Source of the DNA: Diaphorobacter limosus
GTDB taxonomy: Bacteria > Pseudomonadota > Gammaproteobacteria > Burkholderiales > Burkholderiaceae_C
DNA: 64,000 nucleotides
NCBI RefSeq assembly: GCF_033100095.1
Contig: NZ_CP136921.1
Location: 1,148,501 to 1,212,500, forward strand
Reading direction: 5' to 3'
Shown here: in pieces, positions 16,931 to 26,293 of the stretch
Layout: every line of letters begins with the position of its first letter
Numbering within the stretch: position 1 is the first letter of the stretch
Position numbers and translations under genes: made by a program
Notes under the pieces: generated by a model
What the model saw: the letters and a program-made list of their open reading frames with translations, nothing else
Database searches by the model: none
What the model was told of the DNA's origin: nothing

Positions 16931-17599
16931 ATGCGCGTGCTGTTGGTGGAAGACGATGAGGCCCTGTCCCAGGCCGTCTGCGGCTATTTGCGCGCCAAGG
17001 CCTTTGTGGTGGATGCCGTGCCCAGCCTGGCCCAGGCTGGTGCCGCGCTGCATGCGGCGCAGTACGCGGCTGTGCTGCTCGATCTACACCTGACCGACGG
17101 CGACGGCCTGAGCCTGCTGCCGCAGCTGCGCGGCCTCAAGGAGCGGCCCATCGTCATCGTGCTCACGGCGCGCGACCAGGTCAGCGACCGCATCCATGGC
17201 CTGGACGCCGGGGCCGACGACTACCTCGTGAAACCCTACGACCCCGGCGAGCTGCTGGCGCGCCTGCGCGCCGTGGAGCGCCGGCGCAGCACGGCCCAGC
17301 TGCCGGTGCTGCACCTGGGCGAGCTGCAGATCGACCTGTCGCGCGAGCAGGTGCGCCGCGCCGGCGTGCCCATGGCCCTCACACAAAAGGAATGGGCGCT
17401 GCTGCGCGTGCTGGCCACCCGGCCCGACCACCTGCACACGCGCGAGCGCCTGCAGGACGCCCTGTACGGCTTTGACGACGACACCGGCAGCAACACGCTG
17501 GAGGTCTTCATCAGCCGGCTGCGCCGCAAGCTCGGGCGCGAGCATATCGAGACCGTGCGCGGCCTGGGCTACCGGCTGGTGCGAGGCAACGCCGCATGA
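16931..17599 (+). CDS. pmrA: OmpR/PmrA-family response regulator
   Basis: A 222-residue response regulator. The receiver domain has acidic residues DD8-9, phospho-acceptor D51 (VLLDLHLTDGDG) and lysine in LVKPYDP. The winged-helix DNA-binding domain ends TLEVFISRLRRKLGREHIETVRGLGYRLVR. The start is ATG 16931 at the head of the receiver fold. It overlaps the sensor kinase ATG by four bases. The name PmrA rests on the neighbouring eptA and PAP2 genes; QseB/BasR-type regulators look alike. Confidence 0.85.
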   Translation: MRVLLVEDDEALSQAVCGYLRAKAFVVDAVPSLAQAGAALHAAQYAAVLLDLHLTDGDGLSLLPQLRGLKERPIVIVLTARDQVSDRIHGLDAGADDYLVKPYDPGELLARLRAVERRRSTAQLPVLHLGELQIDLSREQVRRAGVPMALTQKEWALLRVLATRPDHLHTRERLQDALYGFDDDTGSNTLEVFISRLRRKLGREHIETVRGLGYRLVRGNAA

Positions 17600-19017
17600 G
17601 CGCCGGCCCAAACGCCGAGCGCGCACAAAGCCTGGCCGGGCGCCTGGCGCGCACCCTCATCCTGTGGGTGGGCGGCGTGTGGCTGCTGTGCGTGCTGGGC
17701 GTGGCCTGGTACACCGACAGCGAGATCAACCACAACTTCGACAACGAAATCGTCGAGGTCGCGCACCGCATGTTCGACATCGCGCTGCAGCACCTGGACC
17801 AGGCCCCGGCGCGAGCCGCCGACGCCGGGCCGCTGATCCTGCCCAGCCCGGGCTCGTTTGCCGATGCCGATGTGCTCTACCAGCTGGTCGCGCCCGGCGG
17901 CCAGGTGCTGGCGCGCTCGGCCGAGGCCAGGCCCGAGCAATTCGACGTGCCCCTGGCCCAGGGCTTTGCCAACACCCCCGCCTGGCGCGTGTACACGCTG
18001 ATCCACCCCACGCGCACCATCTACCTGCAGGTGGCCGACCCGTTGCAGGAGCGGCGCGAGGCCGCAAACCGCACGCTGACCGGCCTGATCCTCACCATGC
18101 TGGCCATGCTGCCGCCGCTGGCGCTGCTGCTGCGGCGCATAGCGCGGCGCGAACTCAGGATGCTGGATCAGCTGACGCACGAGATCAGCCTGCGGGGCGG
18201 CCAGCTGCTCACCCCGATTGCCCTGGCCGGCCTGCCGCGCGAGCTGCGCAGCGTGGAAGACCATGTGAACCGCCTGCTCGAACGCCTGGCCCATGCCCTG
18301 GACGTGGAGCGCGCCCTGGCGGCGAACGCCGCGCACGAGCTGCGCACGCCGCTGGCCGCCGCGCGCCTGCGCCTGCAGACGGCGCTGGAGCATGGCCTGA
18401 GCCAGGGCGACGTGCAGGCCGCCATCAACGCCCTGCACACGCTGGGCCTGCGCACCGAGAAGCTGCTGCAGCTGTCGCGCGCCGAGTCGAGTGCTCCCTT
18501 TGCGCGCCAGCCCGTGGATCTGGGCCAGCTGGCAACCACGGTGGCGCAGGAGTTCTGGCAGGACGATGTGGCCGTGGACAGGCTCGACCTGGTGCTGGAC
18601 TACGCCGGGCCGGGGCCCATCGCCCTGGGCGACTTCGACGCACTGGCGATTGCGCTGCGCAACCTGGTGGAGAACGCGCTGCACTACGCCGGCAGCAGCG
18701 CCGTGGAGCTCATCGTCGGCCCCGGCAGCATGCTCACCGTGCGCGACCATGGCCCGGGCGTGGACGGCGCGCGCCTGCAGGCCCTGCAGCAGCGCCATGT
18801 GCGCGACAGCGCCGAGCGCGCGGGCTACGGCCTGGGCCTGTCCATCGTGGCCACCATTGCCGCAAAGCACGGTGCGGGACTGACATTGACATCACCGCTG
18901 CCAGGTGAAAGCGGCGGCTTCGAGGCGCGCCTGCGGTTAGGCGCCGCTACAGCACCAGCGCACGCATCCAGTCCGGCAGCGGCACCGCCTTTTGCGCCGG
19001 AAAGTCCACCCAGATGA
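17596..19017 (+). CDS. pmrB: PmrB/QseC-like sensor histidine kinase
   Basis: A 473-residue inner-membrane kinase. TM1 is near residues 15-38 (LILWVGGVWLLCVLGVAWY). A periplasmic sensor follows, TM2 is near 158-175 (LILTMLAMLPPLALLL), and the HisKA histidine is H247 in NAAHELRTPLAA. The ATPase N box is NLVENALHYA and the G1 box is VRDHGPGVDG. The usual family end is near FEARLRL; here about 26 Pro/Ala/Ser-rich residues are added, read from the strand opposite the thioesterase gene, giving a 71-base convergent overlap. It is the likely partner of the regulator just upstream. Confidence 0.87.
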   Translation: MSAGPNAERAQSLAGRLARTLILWVGGVWLLCVLGVAWYTDSEINHNFDNEIVEVAHRMFDIALQHLDQAPARAADAGPLILPSPGSFADADVLYQLVAPGGQVLARSAEARPEQFDVPLAQGFANTPAWRVYTLIHPTRTIYLQVADPLQERREAANRTLTGLILTMLAMLPPLALLLRRIARRELRMLDQLTHEISLRGGQLLTPIALAGLPRELRSVEDHVNRLLERLAHALDVERALAANAAHELRTPLAAARLRLQTALEHGLSQGDVQAAINALHTLGLRTEKLLQLSRAESSAPFARQPVDLGQLATTVAQEFWQDDVAVDRLDLVLDYAGPGPIALGDFDALAIALRNLVENALHYAGSSAVELIVGPGSMLTVRDHGPGVDGARLQALQQRHVRDSAERAGYGLGLSIVATIAAKHGAGLTLTSPLPGESGGFEARLRLGAATAPAHASSPAAAPPFAPESPPR

Positions 19018-19366
19018 CCGTGGCCCCGCCGGCGGCGGCCAGCACGCCGGGCTGATCCAGGCGCTCGATGGTGGTCCAGGTCTCGAACGTGGTGCGCGCC
19101 GGGTCGCTCACATAGAGCTTGAGCAGCAGCCGGGCCGGGTATTCGAGCTGGCGGTAGAAGTTGCAGAATGCATTCACGATCACCGGCCCCTGGCCCTTGG
19201 GGCTGGGCTCGCAACCCACGGCCCGCATCCACTCGACGCGCACGCTCTCCATATAGCGAAAGTACACCGCGTTGTTCACATGGCCCATGGCGTCCATGTC
19301 GCCCCAGCGCACATCCAGCTCCATGCTGTGGGCCAGCTTCTTATGTTCGGCAATCTCGATTTTCAT
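18947..19366 (-). CDS. Acyl-CoA thioesterase, YbgC/4-HBT hotdog fold
   Basis: A 139-residue hotdog-fold thioesterase. The 4-hydroxybenzoyl-CoA-type motif is visible (VRWGDMDAMGHVNNAVYFRYMESVR), with the catalytic Asp in GDMDAMGHVNN. It hydrolyses an acyl-CoA; the chain length is not known. ATG 19366 (MKIEIAEHKKL) is chosen over an upstream in-frame ATG because homologues start close to the fold. It is divergent from the ETF-ubiquinone oxidoreductase gene, which fits a role in acyl-CoA turnover. Its 3' end overlaps the kinase gene. Confidence 0.85.
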   Translation of the reverse strand: MKIEIAEHKKLAHSMELDVRWGDMDAMGHVNNAVYFRYMESVRVEWMRAVGCEPSPKGQGPVIVNAFCNFYRQLEYPARLLLKLYVSDPARTTFETWTTIERLDQPGVLAAAGGATVIWVDFPAQKAVPLPDWMRALVL

Positions 19367-19513
19367 GGTGGTCTTGGTAAGTCGTTCAAACAGGGCAAGC
19401 TGGGCTTGCCACGGTTCCGTGTTGGCGTGAATACAATCATCGCCAACACGGCCGCAGCCGCATGGCTGCTTGGGCCGGCCCATTTTCCAACGATCCAAGC
19501 AATAGAGACACCC

Positions 19514-21220
19514 ATGACGAACGAAGAAATCCTCAGCACCTACGGCCCACGCGAAGCCATGGAATACGACGTGGTCATCGTCGGCGGCGGCCCCGGCGGG
19601 CTGGCCACGGCGATTCGCCTGAAGCAGCTGGCGGCAGAAAAAGGCCAGGAGGTATCGGTGGTGGTGCTGGAAAAGGGGTCTGAACCCGGCGCGCACATCC
19701 TCTCGGGCGCCATCATGGATCCGAAGGCAATCACCGAGCTGATCCCCGACTGGAAGGCCAAGGGCGCGCCCTTGAACCAGCCCGTCACCGACGACGCCAT
19801 GGTGTTCCTGGGCGAGTCCTCGTCGTTTCGCACGCCCAACTTCCTGCTGCCCGGCTGCTTTCAGAACCACGGCAACTACATCGTCAGCCTGGGCAACGTG
19901 GTGCGCTGGATGGCCGAGCAAGCGGAAGGCCTGGGCGTGGAGATCTTCCCCGGCTTTGCCGCGGCCGAGGTGCTGTACAACGACGACGGCTCGGTCAAGG
20001 GCGTGGCCACCGGCAACATGGGCATCAGCAAGGAGGGTGAGCCCACGGGGGACTTCCAGCTGGGCATGGAGCTGCATGCCAAATACACCATCTTTGCCGA
20101 GGGCGCACGCGGCCATCTGGGCAAGCAGATCATCGCCAAGTACCAGCTGGACGCCGAGAGCGACCCGCAAACGTACGGCATAGGCATCAAGGAGCTGTGG
20201 GAGATCGACCCCAAGCGCCACCAGCCCGGCTTCGTGCTGCACACCGCCGGCTGGCCCATGGACAACAACACCTACGGCGGCGCCTTCCTCTACCACCTGG
20301 AGGACAACAAGGTCACGCTGGGCTTCATCACCGGCCTGGACTACAGCAACCCCTACCTGAGTCCGTTCGAGGAGATGCAGCGCTGGAAGCTGCACCCCAA
20401 CATCCGCTGGTACCTGGAGGGCGACGAGGCCAAGGGCATCAAGCCGGCCAAGCGCCTGGGCTATGGCGCGCGCGCCATCACGGCGGGCGGCCTGCTGAGC
20501 CTGCCCAAGTTCGTCTTCCCTGGCGGCGCCCTGGTGGGTTGCGACGCGGGCTTTTTGAACGTCAGCCGCATCAAGGGCAGCCACGCCGCCATCAAGACCG
20601 GCATGCTGGCCGCCGAGGCCGCGTTCGATGCCATTGGCGCCGGTCGCCAGCATGATGAGCTGACCGCCTACCCCAAGGCCTTCGAGGCCAGCTGGCTCTA
20701 CACCGAGCTGAACAAGTCGCGCAACTTCAAGGCCTGGTTCAAGAAGGGCCTGGTGATGGCCTCGGCAATGAACGGTATCGAGCAGTTCGCGCTGCGCGGT
20801 CACATTCCCTGGACGCTGCGCCGCGATACGCCGGATCACGCCTACCTGAAGCCCGCCGCCGAGTGCAAGCCCATCGTCTACCCCAAGCCCGATGGCAAGC
20901 TGACCTTCGACCGCCTGTCCAGCGTCTTCATCAGCAACACCAATCACAGCGAGAACCAGCCCGCGCACCTGACGCTCAAGGACGCCAGCGTGCCGGTGAA
21001 CGTGAACCTGGCCAAGTACGCCGGCCCCGAGAGCCGCTACTGCCCCGCCGGCGTGTACGAGTTCGTGCCCGACGAGGCCCAGGGCGGCAACGCCCAGCGG
21101 CTGCAGATCAACGCGCAGAACTGCGTGCACTGCAAGACCTGCGACATCAAGGACCCTACGCAAAACATCGTCTGGGTGACACCCGAAGGCGGCGGCGGCC
21201 CGAACTATTCGGGCATGTAA
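19514..21220 (+). CDS. etfD: Electron transfer flavoprotein-ubiquinone oxidoreductase
   Basis: A 568-residue membrane-associated flavoprotein that passes electrons from ETF (fed by acyl-CoA dehydrogenases) to ubiquinone. The FAD site is VVIVGGGPGGLATAIRLKQL (about residues 20-39). The ubiquinone/FAD middle domain is typical (GAHILSGAIMDPKAI, GEGARGHL-like EGARGHLGKQ). The C-terminal 4Fe-4S ligands are CPAGVYEF and CVHCKTCDIKDP. The length equals that of the family. The start is ATG 19514. The gene stands alone, with the thioesterase divergent from it. Confidence 0.95.
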   Translation: MTNEEILSTYGPREAMEYDVVIVGGGPGGLATAIRLKQLAAEKGQEVSVVVLEKGSEPGAHILSGAIMDPKAITELIPDWKAKGAPLNQPVTDDAMVFLGESSSFRTPNFLLPGCFQNHGNYIVSLGNVVRWMAEQAEGLGVEIFPGFAAAEVLYNDDGSVKGVATGNMGISKEGEPTGDFQLGMELHAKYTIFAEGARGHLGKQIIAKYQLDAESDPQTYGIGIKELWEIDPKRHQPGFVLHTAGWPMDNNTYGGAFLYHLEDNKVTLGFITGLDYSNPYLSPFEEMQRWKLHPNIRWYLEGDEAKGIKPAKRLGYGARAITAGGLLSLPKFVFPGGALVGCDAGFLNVSRIKGSHAAIKTGMLAAEAAFDAIGAGRQHDELTAYPKAFEASWLYTELNKSRNFKAWFKKGLVMASAMNGIEQFALRGHIPWTLRRDTPDHAYLKPAAECKPIVYPKPDGKLTFDRLSSVFISNTNHSENQPAHLTLKDASVPVNVNLAKYAGPESRYCPAGVYEFVPDEAQGGNAQRLQINAQNCVHCKTCDIKDPTQNIVWVTPEGGGGPNYSGM

Positions 21221-21237
21221 GCCCAGCCCTGGCAGCA

Positions 21238-21292
21238 ATGATTTTGATAGCTTGCTGCGCTTGTATATCAAGCGCTGCAGGCCAATTCCATT
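21238..21292. repeat. Dispersed repeat unit with GCGCTTG/CAAGCGC hairpin
   Basis: Just after the etfD stop: atgattttgatagcttgct, then the hairpin GCGCTTGtatatCAAGCGC, then tgcaggcc. It is the same family as the unit at 14240. Found between genes only, it may fold at the transcript end. Confidence 0.55.
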
Positions 21293-21444
21293 AAAACCGT
21301 TAAAGTGTCGCCGGTACGGGGAACAACCGACGCGACCAGACCGCGCAAACGCTAGACTCGCGTGCCAGCCGCATGACCTTCCTGCATCGGCCTGGAATAA
21401 CAAGCACAGGAAACACCGCACGTTCCACTGGAGATTGAACCGAA

Positions 21445-22413
21445 ATGAAGAGCTTGTCTTGGGCCCCCCTGGGCGCATTCGCCCTGGCCATGGCCACCCT
21501 TGCCCCCGTTGCACATGCGCAGCAAAAGTCCGTGGCCGTGACGGCCATCGTGGAGCATCCCGCCCTTGACTCGGTGCGCGACGGCGTGCAGGCCGCCCTG
21601 AAGGCCGCAGGCTACGAGTCGGGCAAGAACCTCAAGTGGCAATACCAGAGCGCCCAGGGCAACACCGGCACGGCGGCGCAGATCGCGCGCAAGTTCGTCG
21701 GCGACAACCCCGACGCCATCGTCGCCATCGCCACACCGTCGGCCCAGGCCGTGGTGGCCGCCACCAAGACCGTGCCCGTGGTGTTCTCCGCCGTCACCGA
21801 TCCGGTGGCCGCCAAGCTGGTGCCGAGCTGGGAGCCGAGCAAGACCAACGTGAGCGGCGTGTCCGACCTGCTGGCGCTGGACAAACAGATGGATCTGGTC
21901 AAGCAGGTGGTGCCCAATGCCAAGCGCGTGGGCATGGTCTACAACCCCGGCGAGGCGAACTCGGTGGTCGTGGTCAAGGAGCTGCAAAAGCTGCTGCCCA
22001 CGCTGGGCATGACCCTGGTCGAGGCCGCGGCCCCGCGCTCGGTGGACGTGAGCAGCGCCGCACGCAGCCTGATCGGCAAGGTGGACGTGATCTACACCAA
22101 CACCGACAACAACGTGGTCTCGGCCTACGAGTCGCTGGTCAAGGTCGGCCAGGACGCCAAGATCCCGCTCATCGCCTCGGACACCGACAGCGTCAAGCGC
22201 GGCGCCATTGCCGCCCTGGGCATCAACTACCGTGACCTGGGCGAGCAGACCGGGCGCATGGTGGTGCGCATCCTGAAGGGCGAAAAGCCCGGCGACATCA
22301 AGCCCGAGACCAGCAGCAAGCTGGAGCTGTTTGTGAACCCCGGCGCCGCCGAGAAGCAGGGCGCGAAGCTCTCCGAGCAACTGGTCAAGTCGGCCGCGCA
22401 GGTCGTTCAGTAA
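21445..22413 (+). CDS. ABC transporter substrate-binding protein (TrpX-like, PF04392 type)
   Basis: A 322-residue periplasmic binding protein with a Sec signal peptide (about 1-25, ending PVAHAQ). Family motifs are IVEHPALDSVRDGVQAAL, GDNPDAIVAIATPSAQ and VPVVFSAVTDPVAAKLV. Proteins of this family, with a RbsC/LivH-like permease and an ATPase, form TrpXYZ-type uptake systems, sometimes for aromatic amino acids; the ligand is not certain. A permease and an ATPase gene follow. A strong hairpin with a T-run lies between this gene and the permease gene. Confidence 0.85.
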   Translation: MKSLSWAPLGAFALAMATLAPVAHAQQKSVAVTAIVEHPALDSVRDGVQAALKAAGYESGKNLKWQYQSAQGNTGTAAQIARKFVGDNPDAIVAIATPSAQAVVAATKTVPVVFSAVTDPVAAKLVPSWEPSKTNVSGVSDLLALDKQMDLVKQVVPNAKRVGMVYNPGEANSVVVVKELQKLLPTLGMTLVEAAAPRSVDVSSAARSLIGKVDVIYTNTDNNVVSAYESLVKVGQDAKIPLIASDTDSVKRGAIAALGINYRDLGEQTGRMVVRILKGEKPGDIKPETSSKLELFVNPGAAEKQGAKLSEQLVKSAAQVVQ

Positions 22414-22437
22414 CAATACGGCCCCTTGGCCTTGTGC

Positions 22438-22469
22438 GCAGGAGCCTCCGGGGCTCCTGCTTTGTTTTT
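22438..22469 (+). terminator. Intrinsic terminator/attenuator between receptor and permease genes
   Basis: GCAGGAGCC-tccgg-GGCTCCTGC, a nine-base perfect stem followed by TTTGTTTTT. Its place inside an operon would cut downstream transcription and so raise the receptor level over the permease and ATPase. Confidence 0.75.
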
Positions 22470-22494
22470 GCCCCCAGCTTCCAAGCCCCGCCCC

Positions 22495-23379
22495 ATGTCT
22501 CTTTTTTCCTTGCTCGGCGCCGTTGAAATCGGCCTGATCTTCAGCCTGGTGGCGCTGGGGGTCTATATCTCGTTCCGCCTGCTGCGCTTTCCCGACCTGA
22601 CGGTGGACGGCAGCTTTCCGCTGGGCGGCGCGGTCTGTGCCATCCTGATTTCCACCGGCACCAACCCCTGGCTGGCAACGCTGGCCGCCACGGCGGCCGG
22701 CGCACTGGCGGGTTTGGTGACCGGCTGGCTCAACGTCAAGCTCAAGATCATGGATCTGCTGGCCAGCATCCTGATGATGATTGCGCTGTACTCGGTGAAT
22801 CTGCGCATCATGGGCGGGCCGAACGTGCCACTGATCAACGACACCACCCTGTTCACCCTGCTGCAGCCCGAGAGCATCCCCGACTACGTGGCGCGCCCCA
22901 TGGTGCTGTTCGTGGTGGTGGTGCTGGCCAAGCTGGCGCTGGACTGGTTTTTTGCCACCGAGCGCGGCCTGGCCATCCGCGCCACCGGCTCCAACGCGCG
23001 CATGGCACGCGCCCAGGGCGTGAACACCGGGGCCATGGTGCTGCTGGGCATGGCGATTTCCAACGCCCTGGTGGGCCTGGCCGGCGCGCTGTTTGCGCAG
23101 ACCCAGGGCGGCTCGGATATCTCGATGGGCATTGGCACCATCGTCATCGGCCTGGCGGCCGTGATCGTGGGCGAGTCCATCCTGCCGTCGCGGCGCATCG
23201 TCTATGCCACGCTGGCCGTGATCGTGGGCGCCATCGTCTACCGCTTCTTCATCGCCGCGGCGCTCAACAGCGACTTCATCGGCCTGAAGGCGCAGGACCT
23301 GAACCTGGTCACCGCCGCCCTCGTTACCGTGGCCTTGGTGATTCCCCAGCTCAAGCGCAAGCTCAGCAGCCGCAAGTGA
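22495..23379 (+). CDS. ABC transporter permease (TrpY-like)
   Basis: A 294-residue membrane permease with about nine hydrophobic segments, of the LivH/RbsC-type fold. Motifs are RLLRFPDLTVDGSFPLGGAV near the N-terminus and ATGSNARMARAQGVNT, the site expected to contact the ATPase. ATG 22495 (MSLFSLLGAVEIGLIF) is chosen since it precedes the first helix; the open frame upstream passes through the terminator hairpin. It forms one transporter with the genes on each side. Confidence 0.87.
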   Translation: MSLFSLLGAVEIGLIFSLVALGVYISFRLLRFPDLTVDGSFPLGGAVCAILISTGTNPWLATLAATAAGALAGLVTGWLNVKLKIMDLLASILMMIALYSVNLRIMGGPNVPLINDTTLFTLLQPESIPDYVARPMVLFVVVVLAKLALDWFFATERGLAIRATGSNARMARAQGVNTGAMVLLGMAISNALVGLAGALFAQTQGGSDISMGIGTIVIGLAAVIVGESILPSRRIVYATLAVIVGAIVYRFFIAAALNSDFIGLKAQDLNLVTAALVTVALVIPQLKRKLSSRK

Positions 23380-23402
23380 TGCGCCCCCAGGAGAAACCAC
23401 CC

Positions 23403-24197
23403 ATGCTGAGCGCACAAGACCTTTTCATCACCTTCAACCCCGGCACGCCGATCGAGACGCGCGCGCTGCGCGGCATGTCGCTGGAGATTCCGGCGGGCCA
23501 GTTCGTCACCGTCATCGGCTCCAACGGCGCGGGCAAATCCACCTTTCTGAATGCCATCTCCGGCGACCTGGGCGTGGACACGGGCCGCATCGCTATCGAC
23601 GGCCTGGACGTGACGCGCCGCCCCGTGTGGGAGCGCGCCGAGCGCGTGGCGCGCGTGTTCCAGGACCCGATGGCCGGCACCTGCGAAGACCTGACCATCG
23701 AGGAAAACATGGCCCTGGCGCAGCAGCGCGGCACCCGCCGCGGGCTGCGCGGCGCCGTGAAACAGGCCGAGCGCGCCATGTACCGCGAGCGCCTGGCCAC
23801 GCTGGGACTGGGGCTGGAAAACCGCCTCACCGACCGCATCGGCCTGCTCTCGGGCGGCCAGCGCCAGGCCGTGAGCCTGCTGATGGCGGCGCTGCAGCCA
23901 TCGCGCATCCTGCTGCTGGACGAGCACACCGCCGCGCTCGACCCGCGCACGGCCGACTTCGTGCTGCAGCTCACGGCGCGCATCGTGACCGAGAACAAGC
24001 TCACCACCATGATGGTCACGCACAGCATGCGCCAGGCGCTGGACGTGGGCCAGCGCACCGTGATGCTGCACCAGGGCCAGGTGGTGCTGGACGTGTCGGG
24101 CGAGGAGCGCGCACGCCTGGACGTGCCCGACCTGCTGCAGATGTTCGAAAAGGTACGCGGCGAAAAGCTGGCCGACGACGCCCTGCTGCTGAGCTGA
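23403..24197 (+). CDS. ABC transporter ATPase (TrpZ-like)
   Basis: A 264-residue ABC ATPase. Walker A is GSNGAGKSTF, the Q-loop is RVFQDPMAGTCEDLTIEENM, the signature is LSGGQRQAV, Walker B is RILLLDEHTAALDP (the usual EP is EH here, typical of this subfamily), and the H-loop is MVTHSM. The start is ATG 23403, preceded by CAGGAGAAA. It follows the permease gene by 23 bases. Confidence 0.88.
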   Translation: MLSAQDLFITFNPGTPIETRALRGMSLEIPAGQFVTVIGSNGAGKSTFLNAISGDLGVDTGRIAIDGLDVTRRPVWERAERVARVFQDPMAGTCEDLTIEENMALAQQRGTRRGLRGAVKQAERAMYRERLATLGLGLENRLTDRIGLLSGGQRQAVSLLMAALQPSRILLLDEHTAALDPRTADFVLQLTARIVTENKLTTMMVTHSMRQALDVGQRTVMLHQGQVVLDVSGEERARLDVPDLLQMFEKVRGEKLADDALLLS

Positions 24198-24210
24198 TCT
24201 CCCTCTTGGC

Positions 24211-24245
24211 GGGCCGACACCATCGGCCCTCTTCCCCTCTTCATT
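24211..24245 (+). terminator. Possible terminator after the ABC operon
   Basis: GGGCCGA-cacca-TCGGCCC hairpin (24211-24229) followed by a pyrimidine-rich stretch (tcttcccctcttcattt) rather than a clean T-run. It lies 14 bases after the ATPase stop. Confidence 0.4.
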
Positions 24246-24323
24246 TCCCAGTCCACACAGGACACCAAGGCATAGGCGCGCCGCACAACGGCGGCGCCGC
24301 AGCCATCCCTTCGAGGACTCACC

Positions 24324-25799
24324 ATGAGTGCCAGCGACTCCACCTCCGGCAACCATTTGCACCGCGCCCTAAAGGCGCGCCACCTGTCCATGATCGCCAT
24401 CGGCGGCTCCATCGGCACGGGCCTGTTCGTCGCCTCCGGCGCCACCATCTCGCAGGCCGGCCCTGGCGGCGCCGTGCTGGCCTACATGGTCGTGGGTCTG
24501 ATGGTCTACTTTTTGATGACCAGCCTGGGCGAGATGGCGGCCTATCTGCCCACCTCGGGCTCGTTCGCCACCTACGGCGCGCGCTACGTCGATGAGGGCT
24601 TTGGCTTCGCCCTGGGCTGGAACTATTGGTACAACTGGGCCGTCACCATTGCGGTCGATCTGGTGGCCGCGCAACTGGTCATGGCCTACTGGTTCCCGGG
24701 TGTGGATGGGGTGCTGTGGAGCGCGGTCTTCCTGGCCATCATGTTCGGCCTGAATGCCATTTCGGTGCGCGGCTTTGGCGAGGCCGAGTACTGGTTTGCC
24801 GCCATCAAGGTGGCCACGGTGATCGTCTTCATAGGCATCGGGGTGCTGATGATCCTGGGCATCATGCGCGGCGGCGCACCCGAAGGTCTGTGGGGCAACC
24901 TGGCGCTATGGACCCAGGGCGACGCCCCCTTTGCCGGCGGCTTTGCCGCCCTGATCGGCGTGGCCATGATCGTCGGCTTTTCCTTCCAGGGCACCGAGCT
25001 GATCGGCATCGCCGCCGGCGAGTCGGAAGACCCGGCGAGGAACATCCCGCGCGCCGTGCGCCAGGTGTTCTGGCGCATCCTGCTGTTCTACGTGTTCGCC
25101 ATCCTGGTGATCAGCCTGCTCATTCCCTACACCGACCCACAGCTGCTGAAGAACGATGTCGGTGACATCGCGGTGAGCCCGTTCACCCTGGTGTTCCAGC
25201 GCGCCGGCCTGCTGTCGGCAGCGGCGGTGATGAACGCGGTGGTGCTGACCTCGGTGCTGTCGGCGGGCAATTCGGGCATGTATGCCTCCACCCGCATGCT
25301 CTACACCCTGGCCTGCCAGCGCATGGCGCCGCGCATTTTTGCCCGCGTCAGCGCCAACGGCGTGCCGGTGATCGCGCTGATCGCCACCACGGTGGTGGCG
25401 GCGCTGTGCTTTCTGACGAATATCTTCAGCCCGCAGGCGGTCTACATCTGGCTGCTCAACCTCTCGGGCATGACCGGTTTCATTGCCTGGCTGGGCATTG
25501 CCATCAGCCATTACCGCTTCCGCAAGGGCTATGTGGCACAGGGCCTTCAACTCTCCGCCCTGCCCTACCGCACCACATCGTTTCCATTCGGGCCCATCTT
25601 TGCCTTCGTGCTGTGCATGACCATCACGCTGGGGCAGAACTACCAGGCCTTCCTGCAAGAGCGCATCGACTGGACGGGTGTCGTGGCCACCTACATCGGT
25701 TTGCCGCTGTTCCTGGTGATCTGGTTCGGCTATCGGTTGGTGAAGGGCTCGCGCATCGTGCCCTACGCCAAAATGCAGGTGAAGCCCGAGGCGTATTGA
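24324..25799 (+). CDS. lysP: Lysine-specific permease LysP
   Basis: A 491-residue amino acid-polyamine-organocation transporter with twelve helices. It matches the E. coli LysP sequence I know over almost its full length, for example LKARHLSMIAIGGSIGTGLF, GWNYWYNWAVTIAVDLVAAQ, GFSFQGTELIGIAAGESEDP and SAGNSGMYASTRMLYTLA. It imports lysine with protons across the inner membrane. The start is ATG 24324 after GAGGACTCACC. The convergent Lrp/AsnC regulator gene next to it could respond to lysine or another amino acid; this is inference. Confidence 0.92.
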   Translation: MSASDSTSGNHLHRALKARHLSMIAIGGSIGTGLFVASGATISQAGPGGAVLAYMVVGLMVYFLMTSLGEMAAYLPTSGSFATYGARYVDEGFGFALGWNYWYNWAVTIAVDLVAAQLVMAYWFPGVDGVLWSAVFLAIMFGLNAISVRGFGEAEYWFAAIKVATVIVFIGIGVLMILGIMRGGAPEGLWGNLALWTQGDAPFAGGFAALIGVAMIVGFSFQGTELIGIAAGESEDPARNIPRAVRQVFWRILLFYVFAILVISLLIPYTDPQLLKNDVGDIAVSPFTLVFQRAGLLSAAAVMNAVVLTSVLSAGNSGMYASTRMLYTLACQRMAPRIFARVSANGVPVIALIATTVVAALCFLTNIFSPQAVYIWLLNLSGMTGFIAWLGIAISHYRFRKGYVAQGLQLSALPYRTTSFPFGPIFAFVLCMTITLGQNYQAFLQERIDWTGVVATYIGLPLFLVIWFGYRLVKGSRIVPYAKMQVKPEAY

Positions 25800-25828
25800 C
25801 CCAGCGCCAAAGACAGGCCGGCCTGCCG

Positions 25829-26293
25829 CTACACACCCAGCGGCAGGTCGGCCTTTTTCAGCGTGCGCAGCACAAAGCTCGAACGGCTGTGGCGTATGCC
25901 CTTGATCTTGTAGAGCTTCTCGCGCAAGAGGCGCTCGTAGTCGCGCGTGTCCTTGACCACCACGCGCAGCAGATAGTCATAGTCACCCGAAACCAGGTGC
26001 GCTTCCACCACCTCGGGAATGCTGGCCAGCACCTCGCCAAACTTCTCCAGCGTGTTGTCGCTATGGCTGTCCAGCGTCACCTGCACCAGCACGGTGTCGC
26101 CCAGATCCAGCGCCTGGGCGTTGAGGCGCACGGTATAGCCCTCGATCACGCCCGACTCCTCCATCTTCTTGATGCGCCCCCAGCAGGGCGACGGGCTCAG
26201 GCCGACGGCGGCACCGATGTCCTGCAGGCTGGCGCGCGCATTGCCCTGCAACACGGAGAGTATTTTTCTATCAAGCCTGTCCATACGCTGCAT
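25829..26293 (-). CDS. Lrp/AsnC-family transcriptional regulator
   Basis: A 154-residue regulator. The N-terminal helix-turn-helix is LDRKILSVLQGNARASLQDI ... VGLSPSPCWGRIKKME. The C-terminal RAM/ligand-binding domain contains VVEAHLVSGDYDYLLRV. A perfect 7-5-7 palindrome lies 21 bases upstream of the ATG, fitting autoregulation. It is convergent with lysP and divergent from the TRAP operon. Confidence 0.88.
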   Translation of the reverse strand: MQRMDRLDRKILSVLQGNARASLQDIGAAVGLSPSPCWGRIKKMEESGVIEGYTVRLNAQALDLGDTVLVQVTLDSHSDNTLEKFGEVLASIPEVVEAHLVSGDYDYLLRVVVKDTRDYERLLREKLYKIKGIRHSRSSFVLRTLKKADLPLGV

